NCBI GenBank assembly: GCA_963803085.1
Contig: CAWDLE010000019.1
Span: 124,001-188,000, forward strand
Length of the DNA stretch: 64,000 nucleotides
Direction of reading: 5' to 3'
Source: JACVRW01 sp963803085
GTDB lineage: Bacteria; Actinomycetota; Thermoleophilia; Solirubrobacterales; Thermoleophilaceae
Shown here: positions 37,144-45,245 of the stretch, piece after piece
How the letters are laid out: each line of letters starts with the position of its first letter
Position numbering within the stretch: position 1 is the first letter of the stretch
The notes under the pieces: model-generated
Databases searched by the model: none
What the model was told of the DNA's origin: nothing
Seen by the model: the letters and a program-made list of their open reading frames with translations, nothing else
Made by a program: the position numbers and the translations under genes

Positions 37144-37235
37144 ACAGCACTGAAAAGGAGCGACTGTCCTGCCCTGTGGACCGTATGGGTAGTCCAGGCA
37201 GGACGGTCGAAGTCTCTGACCCTTCACCGCTGTAG
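37144..37235. repeat. Palindromic intergenic element B between malic enzyme and polA
   Basis: Inner arms GCGACTGTCCTGCC (37160-37173) and GGCAGGACGGTCG (37197-37209) pair with one mismatch, and outer boxes ACAGCACTGAAAAGG (37144-37158) and the complement of 37221-37235 (CTACAGCGGTGAAGG) extend the palindrome. The inner arm is nearly identical to those of the composite element at 51357-51536. It sits in a divergent promoter region. Confidence 0.85.
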
Positions 37236-37275
37236 TTGGCCCGGCTGGGGCCGATGCCCTCGATAGGGTTGAACG

Positions 37276-39891
37276 GTGCCGCCCGAACCGCCGAAAGAAC
37301 TGTTCCTGATCGACGGGAACAGCCTCGTCTACCGTGCGTTTTTCGCGCTTCCTGAGTCGATCGCCACGTCCAAGGGGCAGCCCACGAACGCGATCTTCGG
37401 CTTCGCCTCGATGCTGGTGAAGATCATCTCGGAGTACGGCGTGAAGCCGACGCTTGTGGTCTGGGACGCAGGCATGTCAGGTCGCAAGGAGGTGTACTCG
37501 GAGTACAAGGGCCAGCGCGACTCGAAGCCCGATCTGCTCGCCGAGCAGTGGCCGCACATGGAGCCGCTCGTGGATAGCTTCGGCTACGAGAACGTGCGTG
37601 TGGAGGGCTTCGAGGCCGACGACGTGATCGCCACGGTGGCCCGGCGGGCGCGTGACGAGGGCTTCGACGTGATGGTCGTGACCGGCGATCGCGACCTCTT
37701 TCAGCTGATCGAGCCGGGCGTGCGCGTGATGGCCACTAGCCGCGGGATCACCGACACCAAGGTGTACGACCGCGAGGCCGTGGTGGACCGCTACGGGATC
37801 GAGCCGGAGCTGATTCCGGATTTCGTGGGGCTGAAGGGCGACACGTCGGACAACATCCCGGGCGTCCCGGGGATCGGCGAGAAGACGGCCACGCAGCTGC
37901 TCCAGGAGCACGGCGACCTCGAGGGGGTGCTCGACAACATCGAGAGCATCTCCGGCGCCAAGCGCAAGGAGAACCTCACCAACCACGCAGAGGACGCCCG
38001 GATCTCGAAGCAGCTCGCCACCGCGATTCGCGACATCGAGCTGGATCTCGATCTCAACAAGATCGCCGCGCGGGAGCCGGACCGCTCGCGGCTGCGCGAG
38101 ACATTCCGCGAGTTCGAGCTGCGCGCTCCGCTCGAGCGGCTCGAGGAGGCGCTCGGAGACGGCGAGGTGGCCGCGCCGGCTGAGCGGGTGGAGGAGGTGA
38201 TCTCCGTCAAGGCGAGGGTGGTCCCGCTCACCGAGCTCGGATCCCTCGACGGCGACCTCGTGGCTATCGCGGCCGAGCGTCCGCGGCCGGCGGGCGAGCA
38301 GGATGGACAGGAGACGCTGGACGTGGGCGGCCCTCCGCTCGGACCCATGCGCATCGCCGCCTACGGTGGCGGTGAGGTGCTCGTAGCGGAGTGCGAGACG
38401 CTCGCGGCCCTCACCATGGCGCGCGGCGAGCGCCCGCTCGTGTACCACGACTGGAAGACCACCGCGGTGAGCGAGGAGGCCGCCCCGGCAGCAGTGCTGG
38501 AGCACGACACGCTGATCGCGGCGTACCTGATCGACCCGACGCGCCGCGGCTATCCGCTCGAGGAGCTCACCACCGAGGCCGGCATCGCCGCCAGCGTGGA
38601 GGGAGCGGACGGGATCGCCGAGCGCGCGGTCGTGACTCGGGTGCTGGCCGAGCGCCAGCGCGCGCGCCTCGAGGAGGACGGGCTCACAGGGCTCTTCCAC
38701 GACGTGGAGCTGCCGCTCGTGGACGTGCTCGTGGAGATGGAGCGCGCCGGCGTGAAGCTCGACGTGGAGCGCCTGGCTGAGATCAGCGAGCGCTTCGGCA
38801 CGCGGGCCATCGAGCTGGAGCGGCGCGTGTGGGAGCTTGCGGGCGAGGAGTTCACGATCGGCTCTCCGCAGCAGCTCGCGCACATCCTGTTCGAGAAGCT
38901 GGGGCTCTCGCGCAAGCGCCGCGGCAAGACCGGCTTCTCCACCGATGCCCGCGTGCTCCAGGCGATCCGCGACGAGCACGAGATCATCCCGGCGATCGAG
39001 GAGTGGCGCGAGGTCACGAAGCTCAAGTCGACCTACCTGGACGCCTTCCCCGAGCTGATCGGCGACGACGGCCGCCTCCACACCACCTTCAACCAGACCG
39101 CCACGGCCACCGGGCGCCTGTCGAGCACCGATCCGAATCTCCAGAACATCCCGATCCGGACGGAGCAGGGCCGCGAGATCCGCGCCTGCTTCGTGGCCGA
39201 GCCCGGCAACATGCTGATCTCAGCCGACTACTCGCAGGTCGAGCTCAGGTTGCTCGCCCACATCGCCGACGAGCCGGTGCTGAAGGAGATCTTCCGGCGC
39301 GGAGAGGACGTGCACACCGCCACCGCCGAGGCGATCCTCGGGGGCAAGACCGACCCCGGCACCCGCTCCAAGGCGAAGATGGTCAACTACGGGATCGTCT
39401 ACGGGCTGTCGGCATACGGGCTTGCGGACCGCCTCCAGATCGAGCAGGAGGAGGCGCAGGTGTTCATCGACGCCTACCTCGAGCGCTTCCCACGCGTGAA
39501 GTTGTTCATCGAGGAAACGATCGAGCGCGCCCGGGAGGAGGGACATGTCACGACCCTGTTCGGCCGGATCCGGCGCGTGCCCGAGCTGCGCTCGCGCCAG
39601 TTCCAGACGCGCTCGCTTGGCGAGCGGCTGGCGGTGAACATGGTGATCCAGGGCACCGCGGCGGACATCATCAAGATGGCGATGGTGCGGGCGCGCGACG
39701 AGCTGCGGGCCGCCGGCCTCTCGACCCGGCTCGTCCTCCAGATCCATGACGAGCTGCTGTTCGAGGGCCCGCAGGACGAGGTGTCCGCCGCCAGCGAGAT
39801 CATCGAGCGCGAGATGGCGAACGCCTTCGAGATGGATCCTCCGCTCGGGGTGGACGTGGGCTTCGGCAAGAACTGGCTTGAGGCGAAGTGA
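37276..39891 (+). CDS. polA: DNA polymerase I
   Basis: Repair and gap-filling polymerase of 871 residues. The 5' nuclease domain starts with FLIDGNSLVYRAFFALP and includes DNIPGVPGIGEKTA; the polymerase domain has motif A SADYSQVELRLLAH, motif B RSKAKMVNYGIVYGLSAYG and motif C LQIHDELLFEGP. The central 3'-5' exonuclease-like domain lacks the acidic residues expected at motif I (GDLVAIAAERP where proofreading enzymes have DTET), so proofreading is probably absent, as in Taq-type enzymes. The start is GTG with TAGGGT six bases upstream. Confidence 0.97.
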   Translation: MPPEPPKELFLIDGNSLVYRAFFALPESIATSKGQPTNAIFGFASMLVKIISEYGVKPTLVVWDAGMSGRKEVYSEYKGQRDSKPDLLAEQWPHMEPLVDSFGYENVRVEGFEADDVIATVARRARDEGFDVMVVTGDRDLFQLIEPGVRVMATSRGITDTKVYDREAVVDRYGIEPELIPDFVGLKGDTSDNIPGVPGIGEKTATQLLQEHGDLEGVLDNIESISGAKRKENLTNHAEDARISKQLATAIRDIELDLDLNKIAAREPDRSRLRETFREFELRAPLERLEEALGDGEVAAPAERVEEVISVKARVVPLTELGSLDGDLVAIAAERPRPAGEQDGQETLDVGGPPLGPMRIAAYGGGEVLVAECETLAALTMARGERPLVYHDWKTTAVSEEAAPAAVLEHDTLIAAYLIDPTRRGYPLEELTTEAGIAASVEGADGIAERAVVTRVLAERQRARLEEDGLTGLFHDVELPLVDVLVEMERAGVKLDVERLAEISERFGTRAIELERRVWELAGEEFTIGSPQQLAHILFEKLGLSRKRRGKTGFSTDARVLQAIRDEHEIIPAIEEWREVTKLKSTYLDAFPELIGDDGRLHTTFNQTATATGRLSSTDPNLQNIPIRTEQGREIRACFVAEPGNMLISADYSQVELRLLAHIADEPVLKEIFRRGEDVHTATAEAILGGKTDPGTRSKAKMVNYGIVYGLSAYGLADRLQIEQEEAQVFIDAYLERFPRVKLFIEETIERAREEGHVTTLFGRIRRVPELRSRQFQTRSLGERLAVNMVIQGTAADIIKMAMVRARDELRAAGLSTRLVLQIHDELLFEGPQDEVSAASEIIEREMANAFEMDPPLGVDVGFGKNWLEAK

Positions 39892-40334
39892 GCAAGGAGC
39901 TGGCTGTGCTGGTGACCGTCGCTGCGGGCGCCGTCGTCGCAGGGCAGGCGCCCGCCAACAACGTGATCTCGCACAAGCTGGGCGACCTGGGCGCGGTCAC
40001 CGTCAACTTCGTCGCCGGCACGGTGCTGGTCCTGTTCGTCGCCTTCGCATTCGACGGTGGCTACCACGTCGACGAAAGCGTCGAGACGCCGGCCTGGTAC
40101 TACTGGGTCCTCGGCGGGCTCGGCGGCGTGCTGATCGTGCTGGCCACGTTGGTCGCCGTACGCGAGCTTGGCGCCGGCGGCCTCACCGCCGCCGTGATCG
40201 CAGGTCAGCTTAGCGCCTCGGTGGTGCTCGACCGGCTCGGCGTGCTCGGGCTGGACGAGCGCGCGATCACCTGGGAAAAGCTGCTCGGAATCGCGCTGCT
40301 GGCAGCCGGCACCGTGCTGATCGTGCGCGAGTAG
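39888..40334 (+). CDS. YdcZ-family (DUF606) small DMT transporter
   Basis: Membrane protein of 148 residues with five hydrophobic segments, a half-size member of the drug/metabolite transporter superfamily of the YdcZ type (QAPANNVISHKLGDLGAVTV, LTAAVIAGQLSASVVLDRLG). Such proteins act as dimers. The substrate is unknown. GTG at 39888 overlaps the polA stop, giving co-transcription with polA without an obvious functional link. Confidence 0.82.
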   Translation: MSKELAVLVTVAAGAVVAGQAPANNVISHKLGDLGAVTVNFVAGTVLVLFVAFAFDGGYHVDESVETPAWYYWVLGGLGGVLIVLATLVAVRELGAGGLTAAVIAGQLSASVVLDRLGVLGLDERAITWEKLLGIALLAAGTVLIVRE

Positions 40335-40367
40335 GACTGCGGCGGACGCGCCCTAGACTTAGCTCGA

Positions 40368-40667
40368 GTGGCTTTGCATCGCGAGATCGAGGGAGCGCAG
40401 CCCGACCGGGCACAGCCGGTCGAGCGGTTGGCCGGACGCCACGAGCTGCGTCGGACAGAGACCACGTGGCAGCTCGCCACCGGAACGCTCGCGTGCCCCT
40501 CCTGCGACGCGCCGGTGCTGCCCTCTGCGCACGCCATGTCTCCGCCCGATCCGATCTCGTGCGGCTTCTGCTCGCACGCCGGATCGGTGCGCGACTTCCT
40601 CTCGCTCGCCGAGCCCACACGCCCGACCCGTGTGGTCGTGCGTGTCCGCGGGTTGGCTCTGCGCTAG
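40368..40667 (+). CDS. Small protein with four-cysteine zinc ribbon-like motif
   Basis: A 99-residue protein, unrecognised. It contains CPSC and CGFC separated by about 20 residues, a pattern of zinc ribbons, after a charged N-terminal region. GTG at 40368 is preceded by TAGACT eight bases upstream. The stop overlaps that of the convergent LLM gene in a shared CTAG. Confidence 0.62.
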   Translation: MALHREIEGAQPDRAQPVERLAGRHELRRTETTWQLATGTLACPSCDAPVLPSAHAMSPPDPISCGFCSHAGSVRDFLSLAEPTRPTRVVVRVRGLALR

Positions 40668-41620
40668 GCCGCGACCGCGGACTTGAGCGCGGGGGCCACG
40701 GACTTCGCCACGAGCTCGATCGTCTGCCAGTCCACGGGACTCATGGAGCCGAGGAGGAAGTCGCCCACGCCGAGCTCGGCATACGGCCGCAGGCGTTCGA
40801 TGCACTGCTCGGGAGTTCCCACGATCATCATCTTCTGTAGTCGCTCGGGCATCGGGTCGCCGAAGAGCTCTCGCGCCCGCTCACGCGCCGTTCGCTCGTC
40901 CTCGTCAAGGAGGGCGCGGAAGGTGAGCGACTTGCGCACGTCGGCGCGGTCACGACCGACGTCGGCGCAGTGCCCGGCGAGCACGTCGAGCTTGTGCCGG
41001 TACTCGTCCACGTCGCCGTAGAACATGTTCCAGATGTCGCCGTGCTCGGCGACGATCCGCAGTGTCCGCCGCTCGCCCTCGCCGCCGATCACTAGCGGCA
41101 GGTGGTCCTGCACCGGTTTGGGCTCGCAGCGAGCGTCCTTCAGCTGGAAGTGCTTGCCCTCGAACGTCGTCGTCTCCTGCGTCCAGAGGCTCCGCATGAT
41201 CCGGCAGGCCTCGTCGAGCATGTCCATCCGCACGCCGATGCGCGGGAACGGGATGCCGTACTGGTCGTGCTCCAGCTCGAACCAGGCGGCGCCCATCCCG
41301 AGCTCCAGCCGGCCACCCGAGACGTGGTCGATCGTGGCGGCCATTTTCGCCACCACGGCCGGATGTCGGTAGGTCACACCCAGCACCAGCATCCCGCACC
41401 GAACCCGGCTCGTGTGCGCCGCCATCGCCGAAAGCAGCGTCAACCCCTCGAACTGCGGTCCCGTCGGATCGCTGAAGATCGGATAGAAGTGGTCGAAGTC
41501 CGAGACCCAGTCGTAGCCCAGGTCCTCACAGCGAACCCAGAGATCGCGGTAGTCGTCGAAGCTCGTGTTCTGAGGTCCTGAGTGAACCCCGAAGCGGATG
41601 TCGTCGCCGAAGATCTGCAT
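40664..41620 (-). CDS. LLM-class F420-dependent oxidoreductase
   Basis: Luciferase-like monooxygenase fold protein of 318 residues, most similar in style to the actinobacterial F420-dependent family (start MQIFGDDIRFGVHSGPQNTS, then WVSDFDHFYPIF and GGRLELGMGAAWFELEHDQY). It probably uses cofactor F420; the substrate is unknown. The ATG has a GGAG-containing leader rather than a close -10 hexamer. Confidence 0.88.
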   Translation of the reverse strand: MQIFGDDIRFGVHSGPQNTSFDDYRDLWVRCEDLGYDWVSDFDHFYPIFSDPTGPQFEGLTLLSAMAAHTSRVRCGMLVLGVTYRHPAVVAKMAATIDHVSGGRLELGMGAAWFELEHDQYGIPFPRIGVRMDMLDEACRIMRSLWTQETTTFEGKHFQLKDARCEPKPVQDHLPLVIGGEGERRTLRIVAEHGDIWNMFYGDVDEYRHKLDVLAGHCADVGRDRADVRKSLTFRALLDEDERTARERARELFGDPMPERLQKMMIVGTPEQCIERLRPYAELGVGDFLLGSMSPVDWQTIELVAKSVAPALKSAVAA

Positions 41621-41679
41621 CTGGCTCCTGCGCTCCTCCCTCGAGACTGTGGGAACAGGTTACGGCGCCGTGGACCGAG

Positions 41680-41841
41680 TTACCCGTCGTTCGCGGTCAA
41701 TGCGTCGCCGGGCGGGTCTGGGAGCTGTGCTGCCCGCTTCCTCGCATCCTTCTTGGCCTTTTTCTCCAACCGACGGTCGAGGAGTCTCCGTTCGCGGTTG
41801 AGCTTTGCCATCGTGGTCTTTCTCTTGCCGCTTGAGGCCAT
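41680..41841 (-). CDS. Small highly basic protein (53 residues) next to cold shock gene
   Basis: An easily missed gene. The translation starts MASSGKRKTTMAKLNRERRL, continues with an uninterrupted Lys/Arg/Glu helix (LDRRLEKKAKKDARKRAAQL) and ends PDPPGDALTANDG. The ATG has GAGGA seven bases upstream. It lies ten bases downstream of the cold shock gene on the same strand, so they are probably co-transcribed. The composition suggests nucleic-acid or ribosome binding; no function is known. Start and stop are defined by codon pattern and composition, not by a recognised domain. Confidence 0.72.
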   Translation of the reverse strand: MASSGKRKTTMAKLNRERRLLDRRLEKKAKKDARKRAAQLPDPPGDALTANDG

Positions 41842-41851
41842 GCCTGTCCTC

Positions 41852-42055
41852 CTAGAGTGTCTGGACGTTCGCCGCCGCCGGGCCCTTGGGGCCCTGCTCG
41901 GCGTCGTAGCTCACCTTGGCGCCCTCGGCCAGCGACTTGAAGCCGCTGCCCTGGATGGCGTTGTGGTGCACGAACAGATCCTTGCCGGGGTCATCCGGGG
42001 TGATGAATCCGAAGCCCTTGTCGTCGCTGAACCACTTCACGGTTCCTGTGGCCAT
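41852..42055 (-). CDS. Cold shock protein (CspA family)
   Basis: Single OB-fold RNA chaperone of 67 residues with both RNA-binding motifs, KGFGFI and LFVHH. ATG at 42055 (MATGTVKWFSDDKG) is the family start and has a good Shine-Dalgarno sequence (GGAGG, eight bases upstream). The 119 bases between it and the upstream molybdoenzyme gene probably hold its promoter and leader, as long leaders are usual for cold shock genes; no specific element was recognised. Confidence 0.96.
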   Translation of the reverse strand: MATGTVKWFSDDKGFGFITPDDPGKDLFVHHNAIQGSGFKSLAEGAKVSYDAEQGPKGPAAANVQTL

Positions 42056-42174
42056 CTTGTCCGCCTCCGGGATATGTGCACTGCGAGACGCGGAGGCGCG
42101 GAAAGGCAACGACTGCGGGTACGCGGGGCACTGCTTTGATCGAGCGGAGCTCGACCCGTAGTACCCAGGCTAGC

Positions 42175-43230
42175 TCACGCGCGTCCGCGGCCCTCGTCGG
42201 TGAAGCTGCTCCAGACCGTGGACGCCGCCGCGCCGCCATCCGGCCCGTCGTGCAACTCGATCCGCACGACCCACTTCACCCACTGAAAGCCACGCCGATC
42301 GCGTGCGACGAGGCGCAACGGCGCGCCGTGGCCGTGTGACAGCGCCTCGCTACCGACATGGGTTGCGAGCAGAAGGTCGTCCAGCTCGCCGAGCCCGAAG
42401 CCCCAGCGGTACCCGGTGTGCGAGATCACCCGCAGGTGCGTGGCTGTTCCTAGCGGACGAGCCCGCGAGAGCAGCCGCTCGAGTGCGATCCCGCGCCAAC
42501 GCTGACGCGAGTAGAACCCACCCGTGCAGTCGAGCGTCGCGACCAGCTCGTCGCCGGCATCGAGATCGTCGAGGGTGAGCTCGGCCGGGCGTTCGACGAG
42601 CCCGGCCACCTCGAGGCGCCACTGGTCCGGGTCGAGCACGCGCGGCTTGTCGGCGACCCACGAGGTCGTCGGGAAATCGTTGCCGGTGAAGGAGCTCCGC
42701 TCATACGAGCCCGTGAACCGCCGCGTGGCGCCGCGTAGCTCGAGCAGCTCACCAACTGGGCGCTGCATCCACCACGCGGCGTAGGCGCCGAGTGCGACCG
42801 CTCCGCCAGTCAGGAACTGGCGGCGCCCAGCGATATCGGCGCGCCTCAGCGGTTTCGCACGCAGCAGCGCGTGGCCGAGGACCACGAGCGTCAGCGCGGT
42901 GCCCAGCACGAAATGCCAGTTGAGCAGGTTGTAGCCGGCGAACGAAAGCTGGAGGCCGCTCGACCATGCCCAGCCCGAAACCAAGGAGACCGCGACGAAT
43001 GCCGCGGCCCCCGCACCCGCCACAGTCCTGCGGTCCCACGGGCGCACGAGCCGCCGCAAGACGCGGCGGCCCTTCCACACGAGCATGCCCCCGAGCGCGA
43101 AGCCGCCGGCGCCGTGTACCGCGAACACCCAGGCGTCGCCGGAGCGACCGGCGAACAGGCTCATCACGCCGGTCGCGAACAGCAGCCCGACCAGCAGCGC
43201 CAGGCCCCAGTCCGTCGCGCGAGGCGTCAC
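42175..43230 (-). CDS. Membrane-anchored molybdopterin-dependent oxidoreductase (sulfite oxidase fold)
   Basis: Protein of 351 residues. The N-terminal 125 residues contain four hydrophobic segments like a small b-type cytochrome (HGAGGFALGGMLVWKG, NWHFVLGTALTLVVLGHALL). Residues 136-140, RRQFL, then a hydrophobic stretch, look like a twin-arginine signal placed inside the chain. The C-terminal part is a sulfite-oxidase-type molybdenum domain with the metal-ligand Cys in ATLDCTGGFYS (about residue 235) and RWRGIALERLL. It is therefore probably an extracytoplasmic oxidoreductase wired to its own membrane anchor; the substrate is unknown. The C-terminal dimer domain of sulfite oxidases is absent. 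Confidence 0.85.
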   Translation of the reverse strand: MTPRATDWGLALLVGLLFATGVMSLFAGRSGDAWVFAVHGAGGFALGGMLVWKGRRVLRRLVRPWDRRTVAGAGAAAFVAVSLVSGWAWSSGLQLSFAGYNLLNWHFVLGTALTLVVLGHALLRAKPLRRADIAGRRQFLTGGAVALGAYAAWWMQRPVGELLELRGATRRFTGSYERSSFTGNDFPTTSWVADKPRVLDPDQWRLEVAGLVERPAELTLDDLDAGDELVATLDCTGGFYSRQRWRGIALERLLSRARPLGTATHLRVISHTGYRWGFGLGELDDLLLATHVGSEALSHGHGAPLRLVARDRRGFQWVKWVVRIELHDGPDGGAAASTVWSSFTDEGRGRA

Positions 43231-43271
43231 GGACCCGAGGTTACGCTGCGGGCCGTCGTAGCCTTCGGGTG

Positions 43272-43998
43272 GTGTTCGACCACGTGACCATTCGCGTCTC
43301 CGACCGCGGGGCCTCGGTGCGCTTCTACGACACGGTGCTCGGTGCGATCGGCATCGAGCGGACTGCGACCGGCGAGCACTACCCCGAGTGGGACGAGTTC
43401 TCGCTTGCGGCGGCCGGTGCGGACAAGCCCGTCACGCGCGGGCTGCACATCGGCTTCGGTGCGAAGTCCCGCGATGACGTCGACGCCTTCTGGCGCTCCG
43501 GCGTGGACGCCGGATTCGAGAGCGACGGCGAGCCCGGGCCGAGGCCGATCTACGGCGACGACTACTACGGCGGCTTCCTGCTCGACCGGGATGGCAACAG
43601 CGTCGAGGCGCGTGCACTTCGAGGGCTCGCGGACCGGCGTCGTCGATCACCTCTGGATTCGGGTGGCCGACGTGGAGGCCTCGAAGCGCTTCTACGAGAC
43701 GATCGCCCCGTACGCGCATATCGGGCTGGGTACCGACACACCCGAGCGGGCGAGCTTCAACGGAGACGCGGGCTCCTTCTCGGTGCTCACCGGCGACCAC
43801 CTGACCGAGAACCTGCACATGGCCTTTCCGGCATCCGAGAACGAGGCCGTCGAAGACTTCCACAAGGCCGCGCTCGAGGCCGGCTACCGCGACAACGGCC
43901 GACCCGGCGAGCGCCCGGAGTACCACGCTGGCTACTACGGAGCCTTCGTGCTGGACCCCGACGGCAACAACATCGAACTGGTGAACCACAACCGCTGA
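43272..43998 (+). pseudogene. Two-domain VOC (glyoxalase-like) protein broken by one frameshift
   Basis: The first VOC domain reads from GTG 43272 (MFDHVTIRVSDRGASVRFYD) to DRDGNSVEA at about 43610; the second continues in the next frame as VHFEGSRTGVVDHLWIRVAD and ends with DPDGNNIELVNHNR at 43998. Removing one G near 43611 joins them as EAVHFEG. Either one base was inserted recently, or this is a sequencing error. The intact protein would have about 240 residues with two metal-binding VOC modules of unknown substrate. TAGCCT precedes the start. Confidence 0.85.
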
Positions 43999-44027
43999 GC
44001 CCTTGGCCGGCAGGGCGGCCAGGCTAG

Positions 44028-45161
44028 CTAGGCCGCGAGCGACTCGGCGGCCCGGCGTGCGCTGCGCGGCGGCGGGCCTCCCGCCGCGAACTCCGGGGGC
44101 GCTATCTCCAGGTATGCGCCGAAGCTCCAGTCGAGGAAGCGCTTGGCCTGCATCGCGCTGATCGAGCGGTGCAGGAGGCGAGGCGGCACGCGGGGAACGA
44201 GCTTCTGCGCCGCCAGCATCGCCTCGAACTTCCAGCGATGGGCCTCGGAGAAGTCGCCGTAACGCGCGAGGGCGGAGGCGATCGACTGCCCGCCGTCCAC
44301 GACCGCGCGCAGCTCGCGGCCGCATGCGATTCCGAAGTAGAACGCCGTCCGGATGCCCTCGGCGGTGAGCGGGAGGCAGTGGCCCGCGCTGTCGCCCACG
44401 AAGAACACGCCGTCAGCCGTGGCGGCGCGCAGCTTGTGCGGGATCCAGTTGCCCTGGTAGCGGACCGGGTCGCGCTCGAGGTCCTCGGCCAGCATCACCG
44501 TGGTGTCCTTCACGTGAAAGCGCGGGTCGAAGGAGCCCACGCCGATGCGAGTCTCCTCGCCGGCGGGGAAGCTCCAGCCGTAGCCGGCCGGCACGTACTT
44601 GCGGTCGATCCAGAGCTCCATGTCCTCGCCGACGCCCCACGGGTGCACCTCGAGCCCGCGCGAGAGGGGCGCATCGGGCGGCTGGTAGCCGCTCCCGAGC
44701 ACCCGCCGCCAGCCGAGTGCGTCCACGATCAGGGGCGCGGACAGGTCGCCGCGGTCGGTGTGGATCACGTCGCCGCTGCGTCCGTTGACCTTCGCCGTCT
44801 CGAACTCGTGCTCGGACTGGGCGGCAAGCAGCTCGCACAGCGATGGGTAGTCGAAAGTCGAGAATGTCCAGGGCAGCTCCAGGAGGGAGGTGCCATATGG
44901 GGTGTGGACCACCAGCCGGTCGAAGGTCTGGCGGTGGGAGCCCATCAGCCCCATCGCGCGCAGCCACTCGGTCGGAATCCCGCACGCGGAGGTCTGCCGC
45001 TCCCCGATCTCGTACCGATCCAGGACCAGAACCCGCGCGCCGCTGCCCGTCAGCTCGCGGGCCACGGTCAGCCCAGCGAAGCTGGCTCCGCAGATCAGGA
45101 CGTCATATTCACCGCCCAGCGATGTGCGCTCGGGGCCACGCGTCGTGCGACGAGTCGGCAT
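44028..45161 (-). CDS. FAD-dependent oxidoreductase (geranylgeranyl reductase-like)
   Basis: Flavoprotein of 377 residues. The N-terminal dinucleotide fold is DVLICGASFAGLTVARELTG with the acidic end VLVLDR, and the second FAD motif is GVFFVGDSAGHCLPLTAEGI, both typical of the geranylgeranyl reductase/halogenase-like group. It may reduce polyprenyl or lipid chains, or act on a secondary metabolite. TAGTCT lies six bases before the ATG. It diverges from rpsA. Confidence 0.83.
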   Translation of the reverse strand: MPTRRTTRGPERTSLGGEYDVLICGASFAGLTVARELTGSGARVLVLDRYEIGERQTSACGIPTEWLRAMGLMGSHRQTFDRLVVHTPYGTSLLELPWTFSTFDYPSLCELLAAQSEHEFETAKVNGRSGDVIHTDRGDLSAPLIVDALGWRRVLGSGYQPPDAPLSRGLEVHPWGVGEDMELWIDRKYVPAGYGWSFPAGEETRIGVGSFDPRFHVKDTTVMLAEDLERDPVRYQGNWIPHKLRAATADGVFFVGDSAGHCLPLTAEGIRTAFYFGIACGRELRAVVDGGQSIASALARYGDFSEAHRWKFEAMLAAQKLVPRVPPRLLHRSISAMQAKRFLDWSFGAYLEIAPPEFAAGGPPPRSARRAAESLAA

Positions 45162-45245
45162 GCGGGCAGACTAGCTAGGCTAGTGCGTTCAGTGCCGGAT
45201 ACAGAGACTGTTACACCACCTCGAACCGTCGAGGGCTCGGGCGGA

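Noticed and set aside
42056..42174. Cold shock 5' leader as a thermosensor
   Set aside because: The length fits, but no cold-box or alternative pairing could be supported by eye.
44169..45245. Upstream extension of the rpsA frame
   Set aside because: The open frame runs through the divergent FAD oxidoreductase gene; S1 homology begins after 45246.
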